From NCBI GenBank assembly GCA_002395775.1, contig DGUV01000014.1, forward strand, positions 1 through 42,138: 42,138 nt of DNA, read 5' to 3'. A program made the position numbers and the translations under genes. This document shows, piece by piece, positions 15,849 through 23,802 of this stretch. The notes beneath the pieces are model-generated. The model saw only the letters and a program-made list of their open reading frames with translations. It ran no database searches and was not told where the DNA came from. How positions within the stretch are numbered: position 1 is the first letter of the stretch; each line of letters begins with the position of its first letter. The DNA comes from Prevotellaceae bacterium UBA4301. Lineage in GTDB: Bacteria > Bacteroidota > Bacteroidia > Bacteroidales > Bacteroidaceae.

Positions 15849-18800
15849 TTACTTTCCCAGTATAATATTCACGAGGGCCGTGACGTCGGCAATGGTTATA
15901 TGTTCATCCTCATTCACGTCAGCCACGGCTTCATTATAGTCAGATGATTTGCCCAGAATGATGTTGACGAGGGCGGTGACGTCGGCAATGGAGACCTGAC
16001 CGTCGCCATTGACGTCACCCGTGAGGGCGGCGGGGCTGACTTGCCAGTACATGAAGCGACCGTCGGTGCCTCCTGAGGTGGCGCCCAGTTGCTTGCGGCC
16101 ATCCACATTGCTGCCGTCCGTGTTGCCGCTGGCTCCCAGTCCGCGTTGGGCGTTAATCATCGTCTGGTTGACGGTGCTCATGAAGGTAATGGTGCCATTG
16201 GGATTGGTTACTACCGTCCATGCATTACCGTTGCCTTCCGTGGTACCAAGCATCCAGTTTGCCTTGGAGGGATTGGGGTAATAGAGACCGTTGCCGTTGG
16301 TGTCGGTGATGAAGTAGCGACCCTCCGTGTCATCGGCAACGAAGCGCACCTTGGCCTTGGCGGCAGTGACAGAGATGAGGCTGTCGGCTCCCTGAGAGAG
16401 GTTGAGGTAGAGCTCGGTGCCGGCGAGCGTCACAAAGTAGTCGCGACCCTCGGTGGGTGCATTGCGCTGAGTGGTCTGCTGGGCTGTGACGGCATCGCGG
16501 AGGCTGCTGATGGCGGCCTCAATGGTCTCCTGCGTGGCAGAAGCGTCGTCATAGTCCGACTGGGCAGCACTGATAGCCGTGGCCAGTGCTTCGTGGTTGG
16601 GAGCGGGATAGAGGAAGACCTCCGTGCCTGTCATGCCCTCGAACTGGTCATAGACAGTCTGGGCATCGGCAATGGCACTGAAGAGGGCGATGCTGGCCCG
16701 GGCCATGTCGATGGCTGCGGCCAAAGCGTCGAGCTGGGCCTGGGTCGGGTTGTCGATGTTGGCCTCGACCTCGGCAACGGCAGCATTGAGAGCGGCCTCC
16801 ACTTCGGCGTTCATCTTGCCCTCGGGCACTTGGTCGAGCAGCACGATGGCAGGATTCAGCGTACCGCCGAACTCCGACAGGATGATGTCGTCGATGGCCA
16901 TGTGGGTGTGGTAGCGTCCTAACTTGAACGACATGGACTGCACGGTAGCAAAGGTGGAAGTGAGTGTGCTGGTATTGATGACATAGTCGCCGTTACGTGT
17001 GACAGCAAGTTTAACGCCCGATGCATTACCCGTAACCACAAAGTGGTAGAACTGTGTGGGAAGGAAGTCGGCACTTAAAGTGTTGGGATTATTGTAAGCA
17101 TCCATGCTGATGGTGCCGAGGGTGTTGCCATTGGCATCGGCCACGGTGGCAGAAGTTGCCCACGCTCCCCAAGAGATGGTGAAGAGGGTGCCGTTGGAGC
17201 CCGTCACTGTCACGGTGCTTGCGTTGGAGTTGCCTGATACGGCCGCAAAGTCGAACTCCAGGCGGTAGTTCTGGGCCGAGGTGAAGGCCGTCTCGTTGGC
17301 GAAGGAGAGGTTGATGGTGCGGTCGTTGTTCTGTCCTAAGAAGATGTGGAAGAAGTGGGTTCCGTCGCTCTTGTCGGCTTGAGCCATGGAGGCTACTGCG
17401 CCTGCTGCGATTTTGAACCCATAGTTGTCTTCACTCGTCTCCTCAAAGTCCAGTCGATAGTTCTCTGTCCAGGTGCCTTCGGTGCTCAGGATGGAGAGGT
17501 GTACCTCGCTGGTGGCCTCGCCGGCGGGCGACACACCGCCTGTTGTGCTGATGGTGACGGTGTATTCTCCGGCAACGGTGGGCGTTCCGCTGAGGGTATA
17601 GATATAGGTCAAGGGGTCGAGCGTGAGGGTAAGTCCGTGCTCAGTAACGGGTGTTCCATCCACCACGACGCTGCTAATCTCCGCACCCGTGGCCCCAACG
17701 ATGTGACCCTGTATGCTCTTGATGGCAGTGCCCAAGTAGTGGGTCTGCGACTTGCGGCTCTCGTCCGTAACGTCGTCGATGCGTGTTACGATGGCGTCGG
17801 GCAGGTAGTAGCCCAGATGGGGAGGCTGGTTGTAGGCATCGTTCTGCCAGGCAATGCCCATGCGATAGGTGTGGTCGTACATGAGGCAGGGCATGCGGTA
17901 GGGCGTCCCGTCGCTGGTGGAGAAGATGTTGATGGTGCAGGAGTCGCTGCTGTCCCAGAAGATGAGTTCCTCGCGCCAGTCGCCGAAGATGTCGGCCTGC
18001 AGGCAGGGCGTGCTCTTCGTGTAGTTGCAACTATGGCTGTTGCCAAGGCTGTATGGGTTATCGTGATCACCATTGAGCAGGATGCGCTTAGTGCCACCCG
18101 CGTTGTATTTCTCTAAGATAGGAGCCATGGCACTGGCGTTGGAAAGATGCTCGCGCTGCAGGTCGCCGTTCCAGTAGATGGGGAAGTTGGCGGCGTTCAT
18201 GGTAGCCTCGCTGATGGCAGTGCCCGTAATGTCATAGACGATGTAACCATCGGCCGAGGTGCAGAATTCGGAACCACGGTGCGAGGCATCGAAGTCGGCC
18301 ATCATGCCACGTCCTGTATCGCCTCCTGCCGTCTGACGCAGCAGAATCTCACCCGTGCGGGCATCGTGCATATCGCAACCATAATTGGCAGTGCTTTCTT
18401 CGTGAACAGAGAATACCTCGAGACCGGGACGGTCGGGGTCGTGATCGCTCACGTGCATGGCATCGCCGTGACCAAAGCCAGTGGTGTACATGAGTCGGCC
18501 ATCGTCGTCGAAGGCACACTGCGAGTAGAGCACTTCGTCCTTGCCGTCGCCATCGACATCGGCTACGCTGACCTGGTGGTTGCCCTGCCCGTAGGCAGTG
18601 GCAGTGCCTCCCGTGCCCGTGGCGGTTAGTCCGTTGTAGGTGGTCTTTGTGCCGCTGGCATTGGTGACGGAATAAGATGTCTTGGAAGTGCTGGCATGGA
18701 GCCAACGGGTGGAGAGTTGCGAACCGTTGAAATCGACGGCCCAGACATAGACGCTGGTGTAGCAGCCACGGGTGAAGACGGCGCTGGGCCGCTGGTTAGC

Positions 18801-19799
18801 ACCTGCCAGATAGGCCACGGTAGCGAAGAAACGACTGCCGCGGTTGCCGTTGGAGTCGCCCCAGATGGAGGAACTGTAACTATTGTTCACACCCCCTACC
18901 CCACCGGCGCGATTGGGGTTGTACCAGGTGGTGTGGATGGCTGCTCCCGTCTGTCCGTTGAATACGGTCAAAAGTTCGGGTCCATCGGCGATGAAACCGT
19001 TGGAATTTGCATATAAGGTCGTGTTATTGATGCCTCGCAGGGTGGCATCGGTGGCAGCCTGGCTGACGTAGTTTCCGCGTCCGTCGGTGGTGCCTGCAGC
19101 TGTCTGGCAGATGACCTCGGCCTTGCCGTCGCCGTCGAAGTCATAGACCAGGACCTCGGTGTAGTGACTACCCGAACGAACATTGGGACCGAGATTGATG
19201 TCCCAAAGGTGCTTGCCCTCCTCACTGCCCATGATCTCGTAGCAGCTGAGGAAGGTGAGGCCCGTGTAGCCCTGCTGGGCTTGGTCGTGGGCGTTCGTGG
19301 CTTCCCACTTCATGATGAGTTCGTAGTCGCCGTCGCCATCGACGTCACCTACCATACAATCGTTGGGTTGAAGTTTGATAGTTACAAATGGAGTGCTAGC
19401 ATCACGATCGTTAGGGCATTCAAGGGTGATGGCCTTAAACACACCATTCCATGGGGTAATAGCATCGGTGGTTTCCTTGGCCACACCTCTTTGTTTAACC
19501 ACCACTTGATAGGATGAGCTGGCTGTGCCACTCCAGTCGTAATAGCTGGTAACGGTATTCAGGTTTTGTGCAATCAAGTTCCCATCGCGCAAGACATCAA
19601 AAGTCGTGTACTCATCATCTGTATCCAACATACGCCAACTGACGAGGCAACCCGTTGTGAACATCATTCGGTTGGGCACAGCAATGACATTACGATTCAG
19701 TTTCTCACTTGGCCATGTGATGTCGTTTGCTGTAACGATTGCTGCAAAAAGAAGTGCAAGGCCCATGACGATGGGCCTCAGGGTAAGGTTTGTTTTCAT
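15849..19799 (-). CDS. Rhamnogalacturonan lyase, PL11 family, multidomain with dockerin-like tail
   Basis: A 1316-residue secreted enzyme starting at 19799 (MKTNLTLRPIVMGLALLFAA, cleaved near TAN). It cleaves the rhamnogalacturonan-I backbone of pectin by beta-elimination. After a beta domain (about 30-110) comes the PL11 propeller with its calcium-binding Asp loops: GDVDGDGDYELIMKWE, VYDFDGDGKAEVICQTA, VADVDGDGKDEVLYSQ and FGDWREELIFWD (to about 650). Then follow an Ig-like domain (about 680-770), a lectin-like beta sandwich (about 780-960), FIVAR-like helices (about 970-1105), a further beta domain, and two dockerin-type repeats at the end (GDVNGDGQVSIADVTALVN and DVNEDEHITIADVTALVN). The lgt gene is 38 bases upstream. 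Confidence 0.9.
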   Translation of the reverse strand: MKTNLTLRPIVMGLALLFAAIVTANDITWPSEKLNRNVIAVPNRMMFTTGCLVSWRMLDTDDEYTTFDVLRDGNLIAQNLNTVTSYYDWSGTASSSYQVVVKQRGVAKETTDAITPWNGVFKAITLECPNDRDASTPFVTIKLQPNDCMVGDVDGDGDYELIMKWEATNAHDQAQQGYTGLTFLSCYEIMGSEEGKHLWDINLGPNVRSGSHYTEVLVYDFDGDGKAEVICQTAAGTTDGRGNYVSQAATDATLRGINNTTLYANSNGFIADGPELLTVFNGQTGAAIHTTWYNPNRAGGVGGVNNSYSSSIWGDSNGNRGSRFFATVAYLAGANQRPSAVFTRGCYTSVYVWAVDFNGSQLSTRWLHASTSKTSYSVTNASGTKTTYNGLTATGTGGTATAYGQGNHQVSVADVDGDGKDEVLYSQCAFDDDGRLMYTTGFGHGDAMHVSDHDPDRPGLEVFSVHEESTANYGCDMHDARTGEILLRQTAGGDTGRGMMADFDASHRGSEFCTSADGYIVYDITGTAISEATMNAANFPIYWNGDLQREHLSNASAMAPILEKYNAGGTKRILLNGDHDNPYSLGNSHSCNYTKSTPCLQADIFGDWREELIFWDSSDSCTINIFSTSDGTPYRMPCLMYDHTYRMGIAWQNDAYNQPPHLGYYLPDAIVTRIDDVTDESRKSQTHYLGTAIKSIQGHIVGATGAEISSVVVDGTPVTEHGLTLTLDPLTYIYTLSGTPTVAGEYTVTISTTGGVSPAGEATSEVHLSILSTEGTWTENYRLDFEETSEDNYGFKIAAGAVASMAQADKSDGTHFFHIFLGQNNDRTINLSFANETAFTSAQNYRLEFDFAAVSGNSNASTVTVTGSNGTLFTISWGAWATSATVADANGNTLGTISMDAYNNPNTLSADFLPTQFYHFVVTGNASGVKLAVTRNGDYVINTSTLTSTFATVQSMSFKLGRYHTHMAIDDIILSEFGGTLNPAIVLLDQVPEGKMNAEVEAALNAAVAEVEANIDNPTQAQLDALAAAIDMARASIALFSAIADAQTVYDQFEGMTGTEVFLYPAPNHEALATAISAAQSDYDDASATQETIEAAISSLRDAVTAQQTTQRNAPTEGRDYFVTLAGTELYLNLSQGADSLISVTAAKAKVRFVADDTEGRYFITDTNGNGLYYPNPSKANWMLGTTEGNGNAWTVVTNPNGTITFMSTVNQTMINAQRGLGASGNTDGSNVDGRKQLGATSGGTDGRFMYWQVSPAALTGDVNGDGQVSIADVTALVNIILGKSSDYNEAVADVNEDEHITIADVTALVNIILGK

Positions 19800-19837
19800 G
19801 ATGTATTGCAAAGTGTGATAAGATGTTTTCTTAGGAA

Positions 19838-20665
19838 CTATTGGGCTTTCTCCCCTCCCCTACTGCGCCACATGCACCAGAGACCAAGCAGGACGAAGGG
19901 GATGCTGAGCAGTTGGCCCATGTTGAGTAACATGCCGTTTTCGAAATCGACCTGATTCTCCTTGGTGTATTCGATGAAGATGCGGCTGGTGAAGATGAGA
20001 AAAAGGCAGAGGCCGAAGAAGAAGCCTGTGCCGACCTTCTCGGGCCGACGACGATAGAAATACCAATGGATGAGGAAGAAAAGGGCATAGCACAGGGCCT
20101 CGTAGAGCTGGCCGGGATGGCGTGGCAACTGGTCCACACGTTCGAAGATGAACGCCCAGGGCACGTCGGTGGGCCGGCCGATGATTTCGGAGTTCATGAG
20201 GTTGCCCATGCGTATGGCGCAGGCGCAGATGGGGGTGACGATGGCTATGTTGTCGAGTACGGTCAGCAACTTCAGTCCCGTCTTGCGAACGAAAAGCCAG
20301 AGGGCAATCATCAGGCCCAGCGTGCCGCCATGGCTGGCCAGGCCCTCGTAGCCCGTGTAGTGCCAGTCGCCCAGGGCGTCCTGCTTCATGGGAAGAACCA
20401 TCTCCAGGGGGTGGCTGAGGAAATAGTCGGGCTCGTAGAACAGGCAGTGGCCCAGACGGGCACCGATGAGTATGCCGAAGAAACAGTAGAAGACCAGTGG
20501 GTCGAACTTCTCCTCGGGGATGCGTTGTTCGCGGTAGAGTTTGTGCTCAAGCAGATAGACCGAAAACAGGCCAATGGCCCAGCACAGTGAGTACCAGCGC
20601 ACACCGAACGAGCCAATGTGGAACAGAAAAATGTCGGGGTTCCAGGTTATGAATGCAAGATTCAT
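19838..20665 (-). CDS. lgt: Prolipoprotein diacylglyceryl transferase
   Basis: A 275-residue inner-membrane enzyme that transfers diacylglycerol from phosphatidylglycerol to the lipobox Cys of prolipoproteins, the first step in maturing the many lipoproteins seen in this window. Several membrane helices are evident. The family signature is RMGNLMNSEIIGRPTDVPWA, with the conserved GARLGHCLFYEP and LPRHPGQLYEAL segments. Length is normal. It starts 29 bases after the four-helix-bundle gene; the short gap is filled by GGGATTA repeats. Confidence 0.96.
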   Translation of the reverse strand: MNLAFITWNPDIFLFHIGSFGVRWYSLCWAIGLFSVYLLEHKLYREQRIPEEKFDPLVFYCFFGILIGARLGHCLFYEPDYFLSHPLEMVLPMKQDALGDWHYTGYEGLASHGGTLGLMIALWLFVRKTGLKLLTVLDNIAIVTPICACAIRMGNLMNSEIIGRPTDVPWAFIFERVDQLPRHPGQLYEALCYALFFLIHWYFYRRRPEKVGTGFFFGLCLFLIFTSRIFIEYTKENQVDFENGMLLNMGQLLSIPFVLLGLWCMWRSRGGEKAQ

Positions 20666-20716
20666 GGGATTAGGGATTAGAGGGATTAGAGGGATTAGGG
20701 ATTAGAGGGATTAGGG
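20666..20716. repeat. GGGATTA(GA) tandem array, left side
   Basis: Six copies of GGGATTA with spacing of 7 or 9 bases. The array fills the space between lgt and the four-helix-bundle gene and also encodes the last residues (NPNPSNP) of the latter. Confidence 0.9.
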
Positions 20717-21087
20717 TTGTAGTCACCATTGGAGAGTATGGAACGATGCAGGACTGAGAGTTGTCTTTTTACAGAAAGAATAAGGGACTCAAGGTTTGAG
20801 AGTTGTTCTTGAGTTATGTATTTTTCGTCTAATGACAATTCTAGTTCGCACATTACTTCATTAAGTGATCCAAATGCAATTTGGATAAAGTGAGCCTTTT
20901 CTTTTGAAGAAAATCGGCCAAAGCCTTCGGCTATGTTAATAGGGATGGACATTGCAGCTCTGCGCAATTGGTCACAAAGGGCATAGCGTTCGTCTACAGG
21001 ATAGGTCTTGATGAGTTTACATATCTCATGAGATAAGAATTTAGCATTCTTATATACGTCTAATTTTCTATAATAGAATTCCTCCAT
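20695..21087 (-). CDS. Four-helix-bundle protein (S23/IVS family, TIGR02436 type)
   Basis: A 130-residue helical protein. The pattern YRKLDVYKNAKFLSHEIC, then YALCDQLRRAAMSIPINIAEG, then GSLNEVMCELELSLDEKYIT is that of the four-helix-bundle family first seen in 23S rRNA intervening sequences. The related Avd protein of diversity-generating retroelements has the same fold. No reverse transcriptase or variable repeat is seen nearby. The biochemical role of stand-alone members is unknown. The C-terminal NPNPSNP is encoded by the flanking repeat array, and an inverted array lies just upstream of the gene, so the gene looks like an inserted unit between ychF and lgt. Confidence 0.85.
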   Translation of the reverse strand: MEEFYYRKLDVYKNAKFLSHEICKLIKTYPVDERYALCDQLRRAAMSIPINIAEGFGRFSSKEKAHFIQIAFGSLNEVMCELELSLDEKYITQEQLSNLESLILSVKRQLSVLHRSILSNGDYNPNPSNP

Positions 21088-21103
21088 CTCAAAAAGGTAT
21101 AAA

Positions 21104-21135
21104 ACCCTAATCCCTAATCCTTCAATCCCTAATCC
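21104..21135. repeat. CCCTAAT array, right side, inverted relative to the left array
   Basis: Three CCCTAAT copies plus one degenerate copy. This is the reverse complement of the GGGATTA unit at 20666-20716. Together the two arrays bracket the four-helix-bundle gene. Confidence 0.85.
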
Positions 21136-21145
21136 GATTCAATGA

Positions 21146-22249
21146 TTAGACATTAAATCGGAAATGCATGATGTCGCCGTCCTGTACTTCGTATTCCTTG
21201 CCCTCGACGCCCATCTTGCCGGCCTCGCGAACAGCGGCTTCAGAGCCGTACTTGATGTAGTCGTCGTACTTGATGACCTCGGCGCGGATGAATCCTTTCT
21301 CGAAGTCGGTGTGGATGACGCCGGCGCACTGCGGAGCCTTCCAGCCGCGGCGGAAGGTCCAGGCCTTCACTTCCATTTCGCCGGCGGTGATGAATGTCTG
21401 CAGGTTGAGCAGCGAGTAGATGGCCTTGATGAGGCGGTTGCAGCCGCTCTCCGAGAGGCCCATGTCCTCGAGGAACATCTGCTTCTCCTCGTAGGTCTCC
21501 AGTTCGGCGATGTCGGCCTCCGTCTGGGCAGAGATGATGAGCATCTGAGCATCCTCCTCCTTGATGGCTTCGGCCACAGCGTGGGTGTATTCGTTGCCGT
21601 CGCGGGCGCTTTGGTCATCGACGTTGCAGACGTAGAGCACGGGCTTGGTGGTCAGCAGGAAGAGGTTCTTGGCGGCAGCCTGCTCGTCCTCCGTCTCGAA
21701 GGTGACGGTGCGGGCACTCTTGCCTTGCAGCAGGGCGGCTTTGTAGGCCTCGAGCACGGCGAGTTCTATCTTCGCCTGCTTGTCGCCGCCCACGCGGGCC
21801 TGCTTCTCCACCTTCTGCATGCGGCTCTCGATGGTCTCCAGGTCCTTCAACTGCAGTTCCATGTCGATGATTTCCTTGTCGCGAACGGGATTGACGCTGC
21901 CATCGACGTGCACAATGTTGGGGTCGTCGAAACAACGCAGGACATGGATGATGGCGTCGCACTCACGGATGTTGGCCAAGAACTGGTTGCCCAGGCCCTC
22001 GCCCTTGGAGGCTCCCTTCACGAGTCCGGCAATATCGACAATGTCGCACACGGCCGGCACGATGCGCCCGGGATGGACGAGTTCGGCTAACTTGGTCAGT
22101 CGTTCGTCGGGAACGCTCACCTGCCCCATCTGGGCGTCAATTGTACAAAAAGGGAAATTTGCTGCCTGTGCCTTAGCGCTTGACAGACAGTTGAAGAGGG
22201 TGGACTTTCCCACGTTAGGCAGTCCCACAATACCAGCTTTCAATGACAT
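21146..22249 (-). CDS. ychF: Ribosome-binding ATPase YchF
   Basis: A 367-residue Obg-family P-loop protein. G1 is GLPNVGKSTLFNCLSSAKAQ, where the second half of the P-loop is typical of YchF; G3 is DIAGLVKGASKGEGLGNQFL. The NKXD position reads NVDD, the change that makes YchF prefer ATP over GTP. The C-terminal TGS-like domain (AWTFRRGWKAPQCAGVIHTD, then EYEVQDGDIMHFRFNV) is intact. It binds ribosomes and affects translation and stress responses. It has its own promoter 30 bases upstream. Confidence 0.96.
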   Translation of the reverse strand: MSLKAGIVGLPNVGKSTLFNCLSSAKAQAANFPFCTIDAQMGQVSVPDERLTKLAELVHPGRIVPAVCDIVDIAGLVKGASKGEGLGNQFLANIRECDAIIHVLRCFDDPNIVHVDGSVNPVRDKEIIDMELQLKDLETIESRMQKVEKQARVGGDKQAKIELAVLEAYKAALLQGKSARTVTFETEDEQAAAKNLFLLTTKPVLYVCNVDDQSARDGNEYTHAVAEAIKEEDAQMLIISAQTEADIAELETYEEKQMFLEDMGLSESGCNRLIKAIYSLLNLQTFITAGEMEVKAWTFRRGWKAPQCAGVIHTDFEKGFIRAEVIKYDDYIKYGSEAAVREAGKMGVEGKEYEVQDGDIMHFRFNV

Positions 22250-22278
22250 TTTTATCCTACTTTTTTATGATTTGTCTG

Positions 22279-22310
22279 CAAAGGTACGAATAAGTGAGCG
22301 GAATGCCAAA
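22279..22310 (-). promoter_or_regulatory. ychF promoter
   Basis: On the minus strand: TTTG (22307-22310), 20 bases, then TACCTTTG (22279-22286), a perfect match to the Bacteroidetes pattern. Start near 22272, about 23 bases before ychF. It is the only strong promoter I see for the ychF, four-helix-bundle, lgt and PL11 run. Confidence 0.75.
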
Positions 22311-22341
22311 TAAATTTGGGCATTCCCGAACGAGAGTACCT

Positions 22342-22377
22342 AAAAATGCGCCCCAAGGATTTAGTCCCCGGGGCGCA
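22342..22377 (-). terminator. gdhA terminator
   Basis: A perfect eight-base stem (TGCGCCCC / GGGGCGCA), followed in the minus direction by TTTTTA. It lies 34 bases after the gdhA stop and ahead of the ychF promoter. Confidence 0.8.
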
Positions 22378-22410
22378 AATGTAAACCTTTGATGGCCTTT
22401 GATGGCGGCA

Positions 22411-23748
22411 TCATACGATGCCCTGAGCCATCATAGCTTTGGCAACCTTCATGAAGCCGGCAACGTTGGCGCCACGGACATAGTTGATGTAGCCGTCGGG
22501 CTGCGTACCGTACTTGACGCACTGCTTGTGGATGGCGTGCATAATCTGGTGCAACTTCTGATCCACCTCTTCGGCAGTCCATGAGAGATGCATGGCATTC
22601 TGACTCATCTCCAGGCCGCTGGTGGCCACACCGCCGGCATTCACAGCCTTGCCGGGGGCATAGAGCATCTCGGCAGCGATGAAGGCATCGATGGCCTCGG
22701 GCGTGCAGCCCATGTTGGAGATTTCACCTACGCAGGTGACGCCGTTCTGTATCAGCTGCTTGGCATCGTCGCCGTTCAGCTCGTTCTGCGTGGCGCAGGG
22801 CAGGGCGATGTCGCACTTCACCTCCCAAGGCTTCTTGCCAGGCACGAAGGTGGAGCCGGGGAACTCGTCGGCATAGGGCTGGCAGATGTCGTTGCCCGAA
22901 GCACGCAGTTCCAGCATGTAGTCTATCTTCTCGCCCGAGATGCCGTTGGGGTCGTAGATGTAGCCGTCGGGGCCACTGATGGTCACTACCTTGGCACCCA
23001 GTTGGGTAGCCTTGGTGGCAGCACCCCAGGCCACGTTGCCGAAGCCCGAGATGGCCACGGTCTTGCCCTTGATGTCGATGCCACGCGTCTGCAACATTTC
23101 GTTTACGAAATACAGACCGCCGAAGCCTGTAGCCTCGGGACGAACAAGGCTGCCGCCGAACTCCAGACCCTTACCGGTGAGGACACCGCTCCAGTCGCGG
23201 GTCAGCTTCTTGTACTGGCCGAAGAGGTAGCCCACCTCACGGGCACCGACGCCGATGTCACCAGCAGGAACGTCGATTTCGGGACCGATGTAGCGATACA
23301 GCTCGTTCATGAAAGCCTGGCAGAAGCGCATAATCTCGGCGTCGCTCTTGCCGCGGGGGCTGAAGTCGGAACCACCCTTGCCACCACCCATGGGCAGTGT
23401 GGTGAGGGCGTTCTTGAATGTCTGCTCAAAGCCCAGGAACTTCAGGATGCTGAGGTTTACGGAAGCATGGAAACGCAGTCCGCCTTTGTACGGGCCAATG
23501 GCCGAGTTAAACTGTACGCGATAGCCGAGGTTGACCTGCACCTCGCCTTTGTCGTCAACCCAGGGCACGCGGAAGGTGATGATGCGTTCGGGCTCTACCA
23601 GTCGCTCTATGAGCTTGGCTTTCTCAAATTCGGGGTGCTGGTTATAGACATCCTCAATGCTGAGCAGAACCTCATGAACGGCCTGCAAGAATTCTTTTTC
23701 GCCTGGATGTTTGGCCTCCAGTTGAGCCATGATTTGTTTTACGTCCAT
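22411..23748 (-). CDS. gdhA: Glutamate dehydrogenase, hexameric NADP type
   Basis: A 445-residue enzyme making glutamate from 2-oxoglutarate, ammonium and reduced cofactor, the main ammonium-assimilation route in many Bacteroidales. The substrate site GPYKGGLRFHASVNLSILKF, the catalytic-Lys segment PMGGGKGGSDFSP and the Asp loop VPAGDIGVGAREVGYL are all present. The Rossmann segment is VAISGFGNVAWGAATKA. Length and ends are as in the 445-residue hexameric family. NADP preference is inferred from the family. It lies 54 bases after the alpha-galactosidase gene. Confidence 0.95.
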   Translation of the reverse strand: MDVKQIMAQLEAKHPGEKEFLQAVHEVLLSIEDVYNQHPEFEKAKLIERLVEPERIITFRVPWVDDKGEVQVNLGYRVQFNSAIGPYKGGLRFHASVNLSILKFLGFEQTFKNALTTLPMGGGKGGSDFSPRGKSDAEIMRFCQAFMNELYRYIGPEIDVPAGDIGVGAREVGYLFGQYKKLTRDWSGVLTGKGLEFGGSLVRPEATGFGGLYFVNEMLQTRGIDIKGKTVAISGFGNVAWGAATKATQLGAKVVTISGPDGYIYDPNGISGEKIDYMLELRASGNDICQPYADEFPGSTFVPGKKPWEVKCDIALPCATQNELNGDDAKQLIQNGVTCVGEISNMGCTPEAIDAFIAAEMLYAPGKAVNAGGVATSGLEMSQNAMHLSWTAEEVDQKLHQIMHAIHKQCVKYGTQPDGYINYVRGANVAGFMKVAKAMMAQGIV

Positions 23749-23802
23749 AATGTGTGTAAATTTAAGGTTTTTGTTTGAAGAACGATTTGTGTGTTGTATT
23801 TA

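Noticed and set aside
20666..20716. CRISPR or telomere-like array
   Set aside because: Units are 7-9 bases without spacers; the short array flanks a gene and is internal to the chromosome.
20695..21087. Diversity-generating retroelement based on the Avd-like protein
   Set aside because: No reverse transcriptase, template repeat or variable repeat is present nearby; only the fold family is shared.
22588..23778. 396-codon plus-strand frame opposite gdhA
   Set aside because: Antisense shadow of an unmistakable gdhA.
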